From Glycine soja (lineage: Eukaryota > Streptophyta > Magnoliopsida > Fabales > Fabaceae), in the NCBI RefSeq assembly GCF_004193775.1, contig NC_041002.1, forward strand, positions 33,453,112 through 33,517,111: a stretch of DNA of 64,000 bases, written 5' to 3'. How positions within the stretch are numbered: the first letter of the stretch is position 1; every line of letters begins with the position of its first letter. This document shows positions 25,701 to 36,846 of the stretch, piece after piece. A program made the position numbers and the translations under genes. Under the pieces are notes generated by a model. That model saw only the letters and a list, made by a program, of their open reading frames with translations, was not told where the DNA came from and made no database searches.

Positions 25701-28700
25701 TAATTTTAGAGTAATCTCTATTATATATTAGTAGCAAGAATTATGATTATACTTTAGGTGGAAAAAATGACATACATATAATGTTTGACTTTCTAAATGA
25801 ACAAAGTATGGAATATAAATAACATAACCACAATCATAAATATAATTAACACATTTATTATACAAAATTTCAAGCAAGTATAATATAAAAAACCTCAACT
25901 AACATGAATAATAGAACGTACGTGTCAGTAATGAAGTGATCACCCAAGATAGACTAACTATGAAGCTGAGAGTAAGAGAGAAAGAATTTTTTTTGAAAAT
26001 CATTATCTATATATTTTCAAAACTTTATAATTTCTTAAAATTGATTTAAATGAAACATTGTACTAAATATGATCAATTAGATATTTTTACAATAAATTAT
26101 GAATAATTCACACAAATAATACATTAAAAAAATTTTATACCTAAGGAAAGGAGAAAAATGGATAAAAAGAAGCCATACATTGTAAGGGAAATATAATAAT
26201 AGTTTAGGTGTGAGGTCATGTGAGAGTTAATCACTTACTTATCAATCAGGTATAGGTGTATAATAATACTTTGTATATTTTTTATTTGAATTCTATTTTT
26301 TTTTAAAAATAGATGAGAATATCTAAATTTAATTAAATCTCTTTTGGCCATTATATTTTTTTAATTTGTAATATCTAAATTTAATTTTTTTTATTTATAA
26401 GAATCTTATTCATTTATTTAAAATTTTCAAAAATAAAACATTTGATACTTAGAAACTTCAATTTTTTCAATATTAGCTCTATACAGTCTTTTTCCAATAT
26501 ATTATGCATCATCTTTCAACAACTTTTACTTATTAGAAGAAGAAAATACAAATTATATATATTTATTTTTTTAAAAAAATATTAGATATTTGAAAATTGA
26601 TTAAAAAATAATCACAATGCTCTTACTACTATATTTTTATTACTTTTTTTCTCTATAATTCGATTATCTGTTGCATATTTATCTAGCTTATAGTCTTTAT
26701 CTGCATGTGTGTTTCTATATTTTATATGTGAGACTGTGTGTTACTGATAAAAATCATGTCAAATCAATCGAAATATGCAGAATCAACAAATCTTAGCTTC
26801 TCTGTTATGTGGATCTTACATGACATGATGAGAAATCAAACCAATGTTATATTTAAAAACATCTCTATTTAATTTTTATATATAATTTTTAATTCCTTTA
26901 AATTTATTTATTCCTTACAAAAAAAAATTGAAAATGATATGGCTGGGTATAAAGTATAAACTAGAGATGCTTTTTATGAAAAATATTTTTTTATATTTAT
27001 ATTGAAAAATAAAAAAAATAGTATAGTAGTAAGAGCATATTTGTTTTTGTATATAAAAATGAAATGTAATAGAAGAAGGATAATTACAAAACAAGAATCA
27101 TCCTATATGCTGATATTTGTTGAGTCGGGTCATGATTAGAAGGAGTAAAAAAAAAAAAAGGAACCAGGTCATGAATTATGATTGATGACTTCCCAGCTGT
27201 GGGTGGAAATGCTTTGTATCTTGATCAAATTGATATTTTCACACTTGACTAGCATGTAATTCTCATAATACATTTGAATTTTGTTTATCAGAAAGGCAAG
27301 AATCAATAACATTAATAATTACAAATAAAAATGATGTAGAAATAAAGCCTGTGATTGGACATTTACTATAGAACTAACATATCATCATTTGCTTTCTTTA
27401 ATTTTCATATATATGTGACACAAATAATTCAAAAAACATGTTTTAATATTGTTTGGTGGTGAGGATGCAAAAAGGAAAAAATTGAATGATTTACATGTTT
27501 GATCTCCAATATCCTGATGTTATGTTGCCTTTGAAATTCTATTATTGCAGGGGAACAACACCTCCAAAATTAAACCATGTAGCTTCTCGATGATAAAGTT
27601 CATAATTTATATATTTGGAGGATTATCAAAATCCAGGACCTTAAATATGATTTATATTCCCTTGACTTTGAAACTGTGAGTGGGCTCTGTCGATCCAGAT
27701 GTGTCTATGGTCTATACTACAATAACATGGAACTGAAAAGTAGTTGATCACACTCATATTCATAACCCTTTGGTTATTCTTCCTTTGAGATATATACTCA
27801 ACATTAAGGGATTTTAATTACCATGACTATATGCAGTTGGTCTGTGATCCATTTGACACACGCATTTTCAGCAAGACCCTCATTCTAGAACATGAACCAC
27901 ATCTAGAATTGATTTTCTTGATAAAACATGCACTCATATTCATGCAAAATATGGCTACTTTTTTTTTACGAGGCTTGTATTGTAATCAGAAAAACATTTT
28001 AGATACCAAATCAAAACTTAAAATTTTGATATCTATGTATGTTATAACTATTATATTGTTCTGCAGACTTAGATGATACTCTGTATCCCCTCATATTTGG
28101 TCTTGCAAAAAGCATGTCCTCAAAAAAATCAAAGGTAAGTGCCTGCCGTATGCCTAAGTACCATAAAACTTTTGAAGGATTAAAAATATATTTAAGTCAC
28201 TTATTGTAAATATTTTTTTTATTATAATACTTAATTTTTTTAAAAATTAATTATTGTTTTATCATTTAAAATTATATATGTAATACAGACTAATATGTCA
28301 ATGTTATCTTGTTTCTCATTGGCCCAACTCTTGTTTCGTGTCCACAACTTTCAAATGGAAGAATTTTAAACATGACCAAATCGAAATAGATATAAATATA
28401 ATATATGAGAGGTTTTTATGCATTATAATATGAAGACTTTATTTTGTCTGATAAAAATCATAATGAGGAAATTACATGATTATATAAGAAGTTGGATTAA
28501 TATAAAATATTATTTAATTATATTTTCATCAAATATTATTGAAGATATTCTATAAATATTTATAATTTTTCAATAAATATACAAAGAGAGAAAGAGAGAA
28601 AGCATTTGTTTTTATTTATTATTAAATTGGCTTCACAACCCTTTGCAAACGCAGCAGGTTGCAAACCAAAATGCATTCATGTGTTATAGTGCCATACATC

Positions 28701-28865
28701 AACAACAACATACCAAGGCCCTTGTAACCTTTGGTTCAGAAAGCTAAACACAACCGTTCAACTTTCAAACTCAAAACCACAACACGAACAAAAAAACACG
28801 GAACATAGCAAAATGGTTTGCACTAATAGCATGAAGCAATTAAGAAAATAGTAAACTAAAAAGTG
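25701..28865. other. AT-rich intergenic region
   Basis: More than 3 kb of highly AT-rich DNA with long A and T runs. Short frames such as that at 27,831-28,076 show no domain. No right CACTA end, no tRNA and no other element was found. Confidence 0.5.
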
Positions 28866-29049
28866 TTATGTTAAGCAGACTTGAAGCTTGAGCATGGTGG
28901 TTTTATCAACAGTAGTGAGCACACTGCCCTCAGAGCAATCCGAAAGAAAGCCAAAAATAAAAAATAAAAAAGCGAGGAATCCCACTAAGATGAGAAAGAA
29001 ACTCGAGCCAACACCCAGTCCAACCCCCACGGCGGGCTTGTTCGGCTTC
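28866..29049 (-). other. Hydrophobic coding-like remnant cut by an LTR
   Basis: The open frame ending at 28,866 encodes GVGLGVGSSFFLILVGFLAF followed by more hydrophobic residues and a short tail, like a single transmembrane segment. Its upstream part, from 29,050, is LTR sequence, so the frame is a chimera. It could be the end of a host membrane-protein gene disrupted by the retrotransposon, or chance. No family is recognised. Confidence 0.3.
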
Positions 29050-30453
29050 TGACAAGTGCACTGGATCGCACAAGTAGTATAAAATGGTAAGAACCGAGTA
29101 TCGAACACTCGGGGAACTTGTGTTATTTGGTAAGCTATTTTAGCAAATAGGCGTCTATTGTGTAAAAATAAGTGTGAATATGAACAAGTGTATAAACTAT
29201 CTAGGCAAAAAGAAAGAAAATCACGCGAGAGAAATGATGTGTAAAAACAAGTAGAGAATACGTTGGTCTTCCTAATAGGTGCCTGATGCTAAAAAGATAT
29301 TCTCTATCTAACAATGCTCATGTGCTCTTATGGTGTCTCCTGAGATACTAAACCCAGATTCCTCATGATATTTTAGCCTAATCTTGATCAAGCCTCATCT
29401 GCAGATTCCTCTTGTAAGACTAAACTCAATCAGGACCGCATTAAGACACACATACTCAACTGACTTATCGCACCCTGATTCCTCCTGAAAGCACGACAAC
29501 TCAGCCCTGCACTATCAAGGACTTTAGAGTCAGACCAGTTTCCACTATTGAATGACCCTAACAAAGCATGCATCTACGTGATCAAGGTAAAGACATATTG
29601 GAATGAAAAGCAGATAGCACAGAGAACACATAAAACATCATTAAATAGATAGAAATATATTTACATCAGGTACCTACAGGGAAGATCCAACAGAGGATTT
29701 AGCTTTCCATACCAGGAAGCCTTCTTAACAACAAAGAGAAGAACAAGATGAAAGATTGAAAAAATACAAGTGGTGAGGATGTCTCTTCCACCTTTAGGAT
29801 CTCACAATCACTCACAAATTCATCTCAAGCTCTCAAACTGGCTCCTGCTTCGAGCTTTGGTCTCTACAGATCTTCACACAACAAAATCTCTCAGAACTCT
29901 CTGAAACTTGGACCTTTCTCTCTCTAGAAACCCTAGACATGCAAAGCTCTGAAATCCAGTCCAAACTCCCCTCACAAAATCTGATTTCAGGCTTAAATAG
30001 GTGGCCTTGTTCGTGCTTGTGCGCTTAGCCCACGTATGGACCGCTTAGCGCATGTTAGTGATTTTTGGCTTAGCGCGCCTTTCTCGCTTAGCGAATGAAC
30101 TGAAGCAGTGTGCTTAGAGAGATGAAGCGGTGTGCTTAGTGAACCTGTACAATTCATCTTCTTCTGGATTCTTCCTCGTGCTTAGCCCAGGAGTGTTGCG
30201 CTTAGCGGATGCTCGCTAAGCCAGCATATTGGCTTAGCGAGAAGGTGAAAAAAGCACTTTCCAAAGCTTGCCTAATTAACCTGAAATTGAGAGAAAATGA
30301 TTATTAAACACAAAAAATGATAATACTAAGTATTTATTACCTATACTTAACAGGAAATACTTATAACATTACAAAATAACCATAAATTGGGAGAGTTTGA
30401 TACAATTTATACAAGTTTTATACACAAAAGTTAGTCATTTTCACCGACTAACA
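29050..30453 (-). mobile_element. 3' LTR of the CGCTTAGCG-rich retrotransposon
   Basis: 1,404 bases with TG at 29,050 (TGACAAGTGCACTGGATCGC) and CA at 30,452-30,453 (CGACTAACA). A polypurine tract on the minus strand abuts the right edge, so the element runs right to left and this is its 3' LTR. It contains about nine copies of GCTTAGC-type motifs between 30,020 and 30,240. The five bases outside are GCTTC; the partner LTR lies beyond the nested element, so the target duplication cannot be checked. Confidence 0.8.
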
Positions 30454-30468
30454 ACTCCCCCAAATTTA
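30454..30468 (-). promoter_or_regulatory. Polypurine tract of the CGCTTAGCG-rich element
   Basis: On the minus strand TAAATTTGGGGGAGT directly precedes the LTR start TGTTAGTCGG. This is the plus-strand primer site of LTR retrotransposons and fixes the orientation. Confidence 0.82.
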
Positions 30469-32022
30469 CAGTTTTGCTTGTCCTCAAACAAAAAGAGAAC
30501 AACTCACTTGTCCTCAAGTGATAGTGACATGTAGTGACTATGTACAAAGGTGTATGCTACAAAGTGACTGATTGCATGATAAGAGAATGGAGTAAAATGC
30601 CCTCATAACTTGTCTTTCACAAGGTATGCAGTTATCCAAAGAGAAAAATAAAATGTAACCTGAACAGATAGATGAAGGCATAAGACATATATCAAGGAAA
30701 GTAGCTTAAACCACAGTCTCATGGCTACTGTTTCACTCAAGCACAAGTGTTTAAGCTATTCATTGATAACAACTAGCAAGAGGTCCAATCTTTGAATTTC
30801 ATCTCATGCCATAAAGTCAGAAATGTATAAACAGAATCAGAAAGACTTTCTCTGGTTTGTAGTGAAGCTTGGCTACAAAAATTCATTGGTTTTTTCTAGG
30901 ATTCAAATGCTTAGATTCTAAGAGAGCACAAATCCTTGACTTATCCCAATGGTCTTGTATTATACAAGTAGCTTTCTCACTATCTTTTCCTCTCAAGTTG
31001 CTTTTGATCTTATTGTAACAACATAATTTATTCTTTTCTTTTTCTTTTTTTTATATACACTTATTTGTTGTGTGTGCTGATGCTTAACCTTTTTCTTTTC
31101 ATTCTAATTGACTTTCCTCCCCCAAATTTAGAGTAAATTTGCCTTGAACCATATGCTCTCCTAAAATCTAAACAAGGTATCAGGAGATAATTGTTTAAGT
31201 TCAGGGTTCAAATTTTTTTGACAATATCATTCAGCTCAAAAAGGGAGCAAAGGATGCAATTATCATTCTAGGTAAGTTGTTTGGTCAAAAGAGCTTGTGT
31301 ATGTACAATCATGGCCTTCATCATGTCCTCATTTATACATTTCATTCTAAAATTCAGAGATTCATTCAAAGATTATCACTCACAGCTAGTCGCTCACTCA
31401 CAATTTAAGGTCACACTCTCACCGGTTTTGGTTCAAGCTTTTCTTTCACAATCAATCTGTCTACTGACTAAAAATTCTAAATGCAAGTTCACATTCTTGT
31501 TCTTTCTTTGTCTAACATACATATTTGCTCCAACTCATGATAAGAAACACAAACTCCATCACAATCATGCACTCAATTCAAAATGAAAGCATATATCCAT
31601 TTTTCACAGAAAGATAAAAGTGTTTCACGGCCATGTCTTCAAAAATAAGTCAAACTGTTCTAAATGCTTCAGAATAAGCATACCAACCATTTATAAATAG
31701 AACTTAACAAAAAGGACTTACTGTAATAAGACTATAATTAAAATAATAATAAACTAAATGGCACAAAAATGTCCTCAGGAATTTAAAAATCCTGTGATCT
31801 ATCCTGAGTATCCTGTGTCTAAACATCCTCCTCATGTGTTAAGTGAAGCACATGGGTAGCTGGAGGAGAGGTGTTCGGAGACAGGATTGGGGTAGTCTGA
31901 TCCTCAGGAGTGGAGGGGTCTGTTGCCTGCTGAATTGAAGCTGTATCTACCACTGGTTCTGAAGGCTCAGAAGTGGTTGCAACTTCTTGTGTTTCAACTA
32001 CCCTCTTTCTTCTGATCAGGGA
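30469..32022 (-). other. 3' untranslated spacer of the CGCTTAGCG-rich element
   Basis: Between polypurine tract and accessory ORF. No coding domain is recognised; a pyrimidine-rich run near 31,030-31,050 is A/G-rich on the element's sense strand. Confidence 0.55.
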
Positions 32023-33206
32023 CTATGGAGTGGAAGTCTCAGATAAATCATCCTCCCTCTGTTGTGGTACCTGAGCGGTGAGACCTTCGTCCTCCCTGTG
32101 AAGGAGAGGCTGAGTCTCGGGCCAGACTACCCATTCATTAAACTGTTCAGCAGAAGGGATAGAGTCTGGAGGTGCTACCAGCTGTAAACTTTGTAATAAA
32201 ACAATCTGCCCCTGATGTATGCTTCGAAGCATGGCTTCAAGACGTTGAAAGTCTATAGAAGATGGGGTAGAAGGAGTTGCTAAGGTACGTGCTGGAGGAG
32301 GAGCTGCAAATGTGGAAGGAGCCTCAGCTAGCCTTGCCCTCGCTCTCCTAGCCCCTCTAATAGTAACTGCCAGATCAGCAGGGTTCCAACAGTTCTTCCT
32401 GATATAGGCCAAGTTAATGATCGGCCTCAAGCATTCGAAGACTAGGCTGTCAGAAGCAACCCCTCTGGAACTACATAGAGTTGTGATAAGAGCAGGGTAC
32501 CCAAGTCTAGAGGAGTTAGACTGGGCCATAGATGTAATCTGGCCAGAGATGAGAGCTCCTACATTCATGTCCAGCTGAGAGACTAGGCCAAAAATTAACC
32601 TAGCTTTATCTAAAGTCAAATCCAAGGTGTGGGAAGTTGGAGCTAGGTTGAAGTATGAGAGAACACTCCAAACCTGAGCAAGAGTTGTCAGATCTTTCCT
32701 GAGGATCTTCCTAGGATGGCCTTCGGCATTTAAAACAAACCCTCGGCTGGGTATACACAAAGCAACCTCAATCTCTCTAATATCAGTGGGATCCTGCAGT
32801 ATTTGGAGTAAGCAGGTAAGGATTCTCCCTCAGCCAGTACCACAGGTGTCTCCAGGAAGGTGTTGAGGTTGTCTACATCAATTTTTATCAAGTGGCCTCG
32901 AATTTTGACTTGTTTTGGGGAAGGCCCCTCGGGACTGTAGAGGTTGGCGTAGAACTCCTTCACCAAGGCTAGGTCGATGCTGCTGTCAGCTAAATTAGTG
33001 AGGCACTTATGGAAGTTACACCTCTCCAATTCAGCCTTGAACTCATCCAACTCCGTATGGTATATTTCTACCTTTCTCTCAGCTAGCATATGTCTTCCTA
33101 GCATATTGTCTATGTATCTGGTCCAGGCCTCGAAGGAGTGGAATCTTCTTGTGTCATATTGAGCTGTGGGCCTTGCACCAATGCTCTTTCTTTTTCTGGA
33201 ACACAT
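32023..33206 (-). pseudogene. Accessory ORF of LTR retrotransposon (putative plant transposon protein domain), frameshifted
   Basis: Two overlapping frames (32,730-33,206, then 32,023-32,760) make up one protein interrupted by a single frameshift near 32,740-32,760. It matches the protein at 38,873-40,138 in the neighbouring element along its length: the start region with YDTRRFHSFEAWTRYI, a segment with EFYANLYS, the block LGYPALITTLC (there LGFPALITGLC), then a disordered Ala/Pro tail ending in a motif like EQFNEWVVWPETQP. I recall this family as the 'putative plant transposon protein' domain (Transposase_32). It is sense to the element and lies between the expected pol position and the polypurine tract. 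Function unknown; no catalytic residues are evident. Confidence 0.8.
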
Positions 33207-33279
33207 CTGCAGACAAAGGAATCAAACATTTGATAGGGACACAATTATTCAAAATTTTAAAAACTGAAAAATAAAAATG

Positions 33280-34290
33280 AAAAAGACACTGGTCGCTTAG
33301 CGAGACATGGTCCGCTTAGCTGGCCTTTGTAAAAAAGAACTATCGCTTAGCGATATATGGAGCCGCTTAGCGGAAGTTATGAAATTTTTAGATTCTACAT
33401 AATTGGCTTAGAGGGAAAGCGCTCGCTAAGCTGAACATGTGCCGCAAAGATTTGCGCTAAGCTCCATAAAGGTTGCGCTTAGCGGCACCAACTCTTCAAA
33501 AATTTCACTAAGTGTTGGGAGCTTAGCGAGTGAAGCTCGCTTAGTTCAGCGGATGTCGCAACCAATTGCGCTTGGCTCAAGAAAGATCGGCTTAGCGCGC
33601 GACTATCAACAAAAAATTTGATTAAGTTACCTGGGCTTAGCGATTCAACCTCGCTTAGCCACAGGTAGTTCAGGAAGAGGATGAGTGTTCATCCTCAAAA
33701 GATGAACTCGCTTAGCGCAGTAAACGCGCTTAGCAAGTTCTTTAGATAACACTTACATACAATGAGTATGGATGAACTCGCTTAGCGCAGCAAGCTCACT
33801 TAGCGAGTTCATCGCGTTTTCCAGAAAACACAAAAAACACATTTTGTTTTCTCGCACTTCTCAAGCCTCTAAAAGGCATATCAGACATGCAATGTGTGCG
33901 CCATACTCAATCCAGTATACAAGCGACAAGCGTACATAGCCCTAATCTTAAACTAAATCTAACAAAACATAAAAACCCTAAAAATCTAAAGTTACAGTTG
34001 AAGTCTTCTACCCTAAAGTTAAGACAAGAAAAAGAGAAAAAGAATCAAGGTACTTACTTGGATGGTGTATGTTTGATGCTTCAAATTCAAAAACGCACAA
34101 GGAAAGCACAAATGCAAAATGTGTATTTTTTTTAGAGAGAGAATGCAGGGATAAGATTTCTGTAATCTGGCTAATGTGAGTGTAACTACTGTTACACTCA
34201 CTTAAGCAGTTTTTTGATACTTTTGCTTAGCAGACCGCTGCACTAAGCGAGCAAGAGAGACATTTGGTTTCTTAACAAGGCTCGCTTAGC
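33280..34290. repeat. Dispersed CGCTTAGCG motif array
   Basis: About twenty copies of CGCTTAGCG or one-mismatch variants (GCTTAGCGAG, CGCTTAGCTG, and CGCTAAGC in reverse) occur at irregular 15-60 base spacing, upstream of the accessory ORF on the element's strand. The 9-mer is a near-palindrome. The same motif is frequent in this element's LTR. Confidence 0.9.
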
Positions 34291-34295
34291 GGACC

Positions 34296-36017
34296 TGTCA
34301 CAACCTACCCTTCGGCGGGAGGGCGACGCGTGACTCGCAGGAGGCGTGTTCCACGAAAGGAATACGCGCGGAGTCGCCACCAATGTTTATTTGAGGAAAA
34401 CGTCGGAAAAACCGGAAAAGACGCGATCTACGAACTTTTAAGTGAAAGGTTCGGGAGTTGTATTTACGCACGGGGAAGGTATTAGCACCCCACATGTCCG
34501 TACGAACTTTTAAGTGAAAGGTTCGGGAGTTGTATTTACGCACGGGGAAGGTATTAGCACCCCACATGTCCGTCCCAAGGGACGACAGCCTTTAATCGAA
34601 TGTGCAAACATGACTTTGATTTTTTATGTTCCCTATTTATGTCTTTATATCCTTTATACCCTTTTTATATTTTTTTTCTCTTTTTGTGGTCGACAAGGGT
34701 GTTTCCCTTTGCTCCTACGTATTCCTCAATTGCGATGAGGAAATCAGACCTACGTAGTTCTTTTTTATCAAGTGATTCTTTTTTACTTAAAAGGTGATCA
34801 TGTTAAGACGTTGGACCTTGAAAATGATCCATTTTACTTAGTAAGAAATTGAAATGACAAACTTCAAAAACCTATTTTTATGGACGAGCTTGACTAGGCG
34901 AGTTGATTTTAGCCTTAGTTTCACTTTAGTTATTAGTCAATTCGATTAAGAATGAGAAATTCCAAAGAGAAAACGTCCGATTGATTTTCCGCTTTATTTT
35001 ACTAAAAGACGTTTTTTTATTATTATATTATTATTTTACCTCCTTTTTTTGATTTCCAACGTGGTTACGGCATGACCGAACGGTCGGAATTCATTTTAAC
35101 CGAAGTTAACGGATAATACAATTCAAACGATCGGTGGAAATTTATTTTATTTTTAGGTTAAGCGAGAAATGACTTAAATAAAATGGCTTAAGCACGTCAA
35201 AAGGGGGTATAAGAAGTAAATGAAACGAGAATAAAAATACACGAAACGCAATGTGGACCACCACGGGTACATAGAATGAATCGAAAAGCTTGGTTCGAGG
35301 TACTTACCCGTTGAAGATCGAAGAACGATGAAGAACGAATGAAGAACGTCGAAGAACGATCGAAATCTTCGCGAAATTCCTCACGGAAACGTTACGGAAA
35401 TGTTTCGGAAGCGCCTCAGCTTAGATTTTCTTCACAGAAACAATTTTTCCAAGCAAATTCGAAAGAGAGAGAAGTGCCTAAGGGGCTGAACCCTTTTTCA
35501 CTTCACTTCTCCCCCTATTTATAGAAAATTAGGGGAGAAGCTTGCCACCCAGCTCGCCCAGGCGAGCAGGGTTGCTTCCTCCAGAAGCAACATCCTTCTG
35601 GAGGAATCTTCTGGAGGGCCCAAGTGGGCCTGGTTGCTATTTGCACCCCCATTTTTACTAAGTACACCCCCTGCCTTTTTTGGTGATTCTTTTTTCGTAA
35701 AGTTACGGAAACTTACGAATTTCGTAACGATACTTGTTTTCTTTCCGTAATGTTACGGAACCTTGCGGATTACATAATCATCCCTTTTTTGACTTACGGA
35801 ATGTTACGGAACCTCACTAATTGTGCAATGATGCTTCCATTTGATTTCCGGTGTGTCACGGAACCTTACGGATTGTGCATCAATATTTTCTTTTGTTTTC
35901 CGGCACGTCCCGAAATTTCACAAATTGCCTAATGATGGGTTCCAAGCACCTTACAAGGACCAAACAAAAGTCGCATGTCATCAAGCAAAGGTCCCTGGAC
36001 GAAATTAGGGTATGACA
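34296..36017 (-). mobile_element. 3' LTR of the nested Tat/Ogre-type retrotransposon
   Basis: 1,722 bases starting TGTCACAACCTACCCTTCGG and ending AGGGTATGACA; the ends are inverted with TG...CA. On the minus strand it starts TGTCATACCCTAATTTCGTC, directly after a polypurine tract, so it is the 3' LTR of a minus-strand element. It interrupts the CGCTTAGCG array, proving insertion into the older element; the left target copy would be GGACC (34,291-34,295). It contains a 72-base tandem duplication, a CTCGCCCAGGCGAG palindrome (about 35,551) and a TACGTAG-flanked hairpin motif (about 34,711-34,760). Confidence 0.9.
34429..34572. repeat. Perfect 72-bp tandem duplication in the LTR
   Basis: 34,429-34,500 and 34,501-34,572 are identical, each starting TACGAACTTTTAAGTGAAAG and ending CACATGTCCG. 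Confidence 0.97.
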
Positions 36018-36034
36018 GTTGCCTCTCTTTACTT
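36018..36034 (-). promoter_or_regulatory. Polypurine tract of the Tat/Ogre element
   Basis: Minus strand AAGTAAAGAGAGGCAAC lies immediately upstream of the LTR start TGTCATACCC. It is the plus-strand primer site and sets the element orientation. Confidence 0.82.
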
Positions 36035-36359
36035 GTCTTTTATTGGAGATAAAAGGAAAGAAAAGATAAGACACTAATTTCGTTCCTCTCGGTTGACGAG
36101 AGTCGCGGGTGACCATGAAATTTCCGCATGCAAATGACTCGTTGTTCCAGGGGGAACAAAAGGTGCAGAAGACGATGTCAGTCTCTGCCTGCTATCAAAC
36201 GTTCTGTCTTACAGATAGCAAAAGAATGTTTATACGGATAACCACTCGGGTATTTCCACCCGTCAGTGTGACTCAACAGTCAGTATGACAGATCTTGTAA
36301 GTGCAGAAGATGATGTAAATCTCTGCGTGTCAACGGGCTTGTCGGCCGCGATTGACGAA

Positions 36360-36846
36360 GGGTGCAGAATGACCATAATTTGTCTCTGCGTGCCATCGGA
36401 CACGACTGTGTCTGAATGGCAAAGGGGTGCGGAATGACCATAATTTGTCTCCGCATGTCATCGGGCCCGCCGCCTCTGGATGACAAAAGGGTGCAGAATG
36501 ACCATAATTTGTCTCTGCGTGCCATTGGACACGACTGTGTCTGAATGGCAAAGGGGTGCGGAATGACCATAATTTATCTCCGCATGTCATCGGGCCCGTC
36601 GCCTCTGGATGACAAAAGGGTGCAGAATGACCATAATTTGTCTCTGCGTGCCATCGGACACGACTGTGTCTGAATGGCAAAGGGGTGCGGAATGACCATA
36701 ATTTGTCTCCGCATGTCATCGGGCCCGCCGCCTCTGGATGACAAAAGGGTGCAGAATGACCATAATTTGTCTCTGCGTGCCATCGGACACGACTGTGTCT
36801 GAATGGCAAAGGGGTGCGGAATGACCATAATTTGTCTCCGCACTAT
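36360..36846. repeat. 129-bp tandem repeat made of two 64/65-bp subunits
   Basis: Units start at 36,360, 36,489, 36,618 and 36,747 with a constant 129-base period, giving about 3.7 copies. Each unit is a pair of related subunits, one with GGGTGCAGAATGACC and CACGACTGTGTCTG, the other with GGGTGCGGAATGACC and CGCCTCTGGATG. Decayed single subunits lie outside the array (about 36,160, 36,300, 37,010 and 37,070). Long minus-strand frames here come from the repeat and are not genes. Confidence 0.95.

Noticed and set aside
33280..34290. CGCTTAGCG array as a CRISPR or bacterial operator cluster
   Set aside because: Short near-palindromic words at irregular spacing in a plant retroelement; repeat length too short for CRISPR.
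36360..36846. CRISPR-like array
   Set aside because: Units are contiguous with no unique spacers, and the context is a plant retrotransposon.
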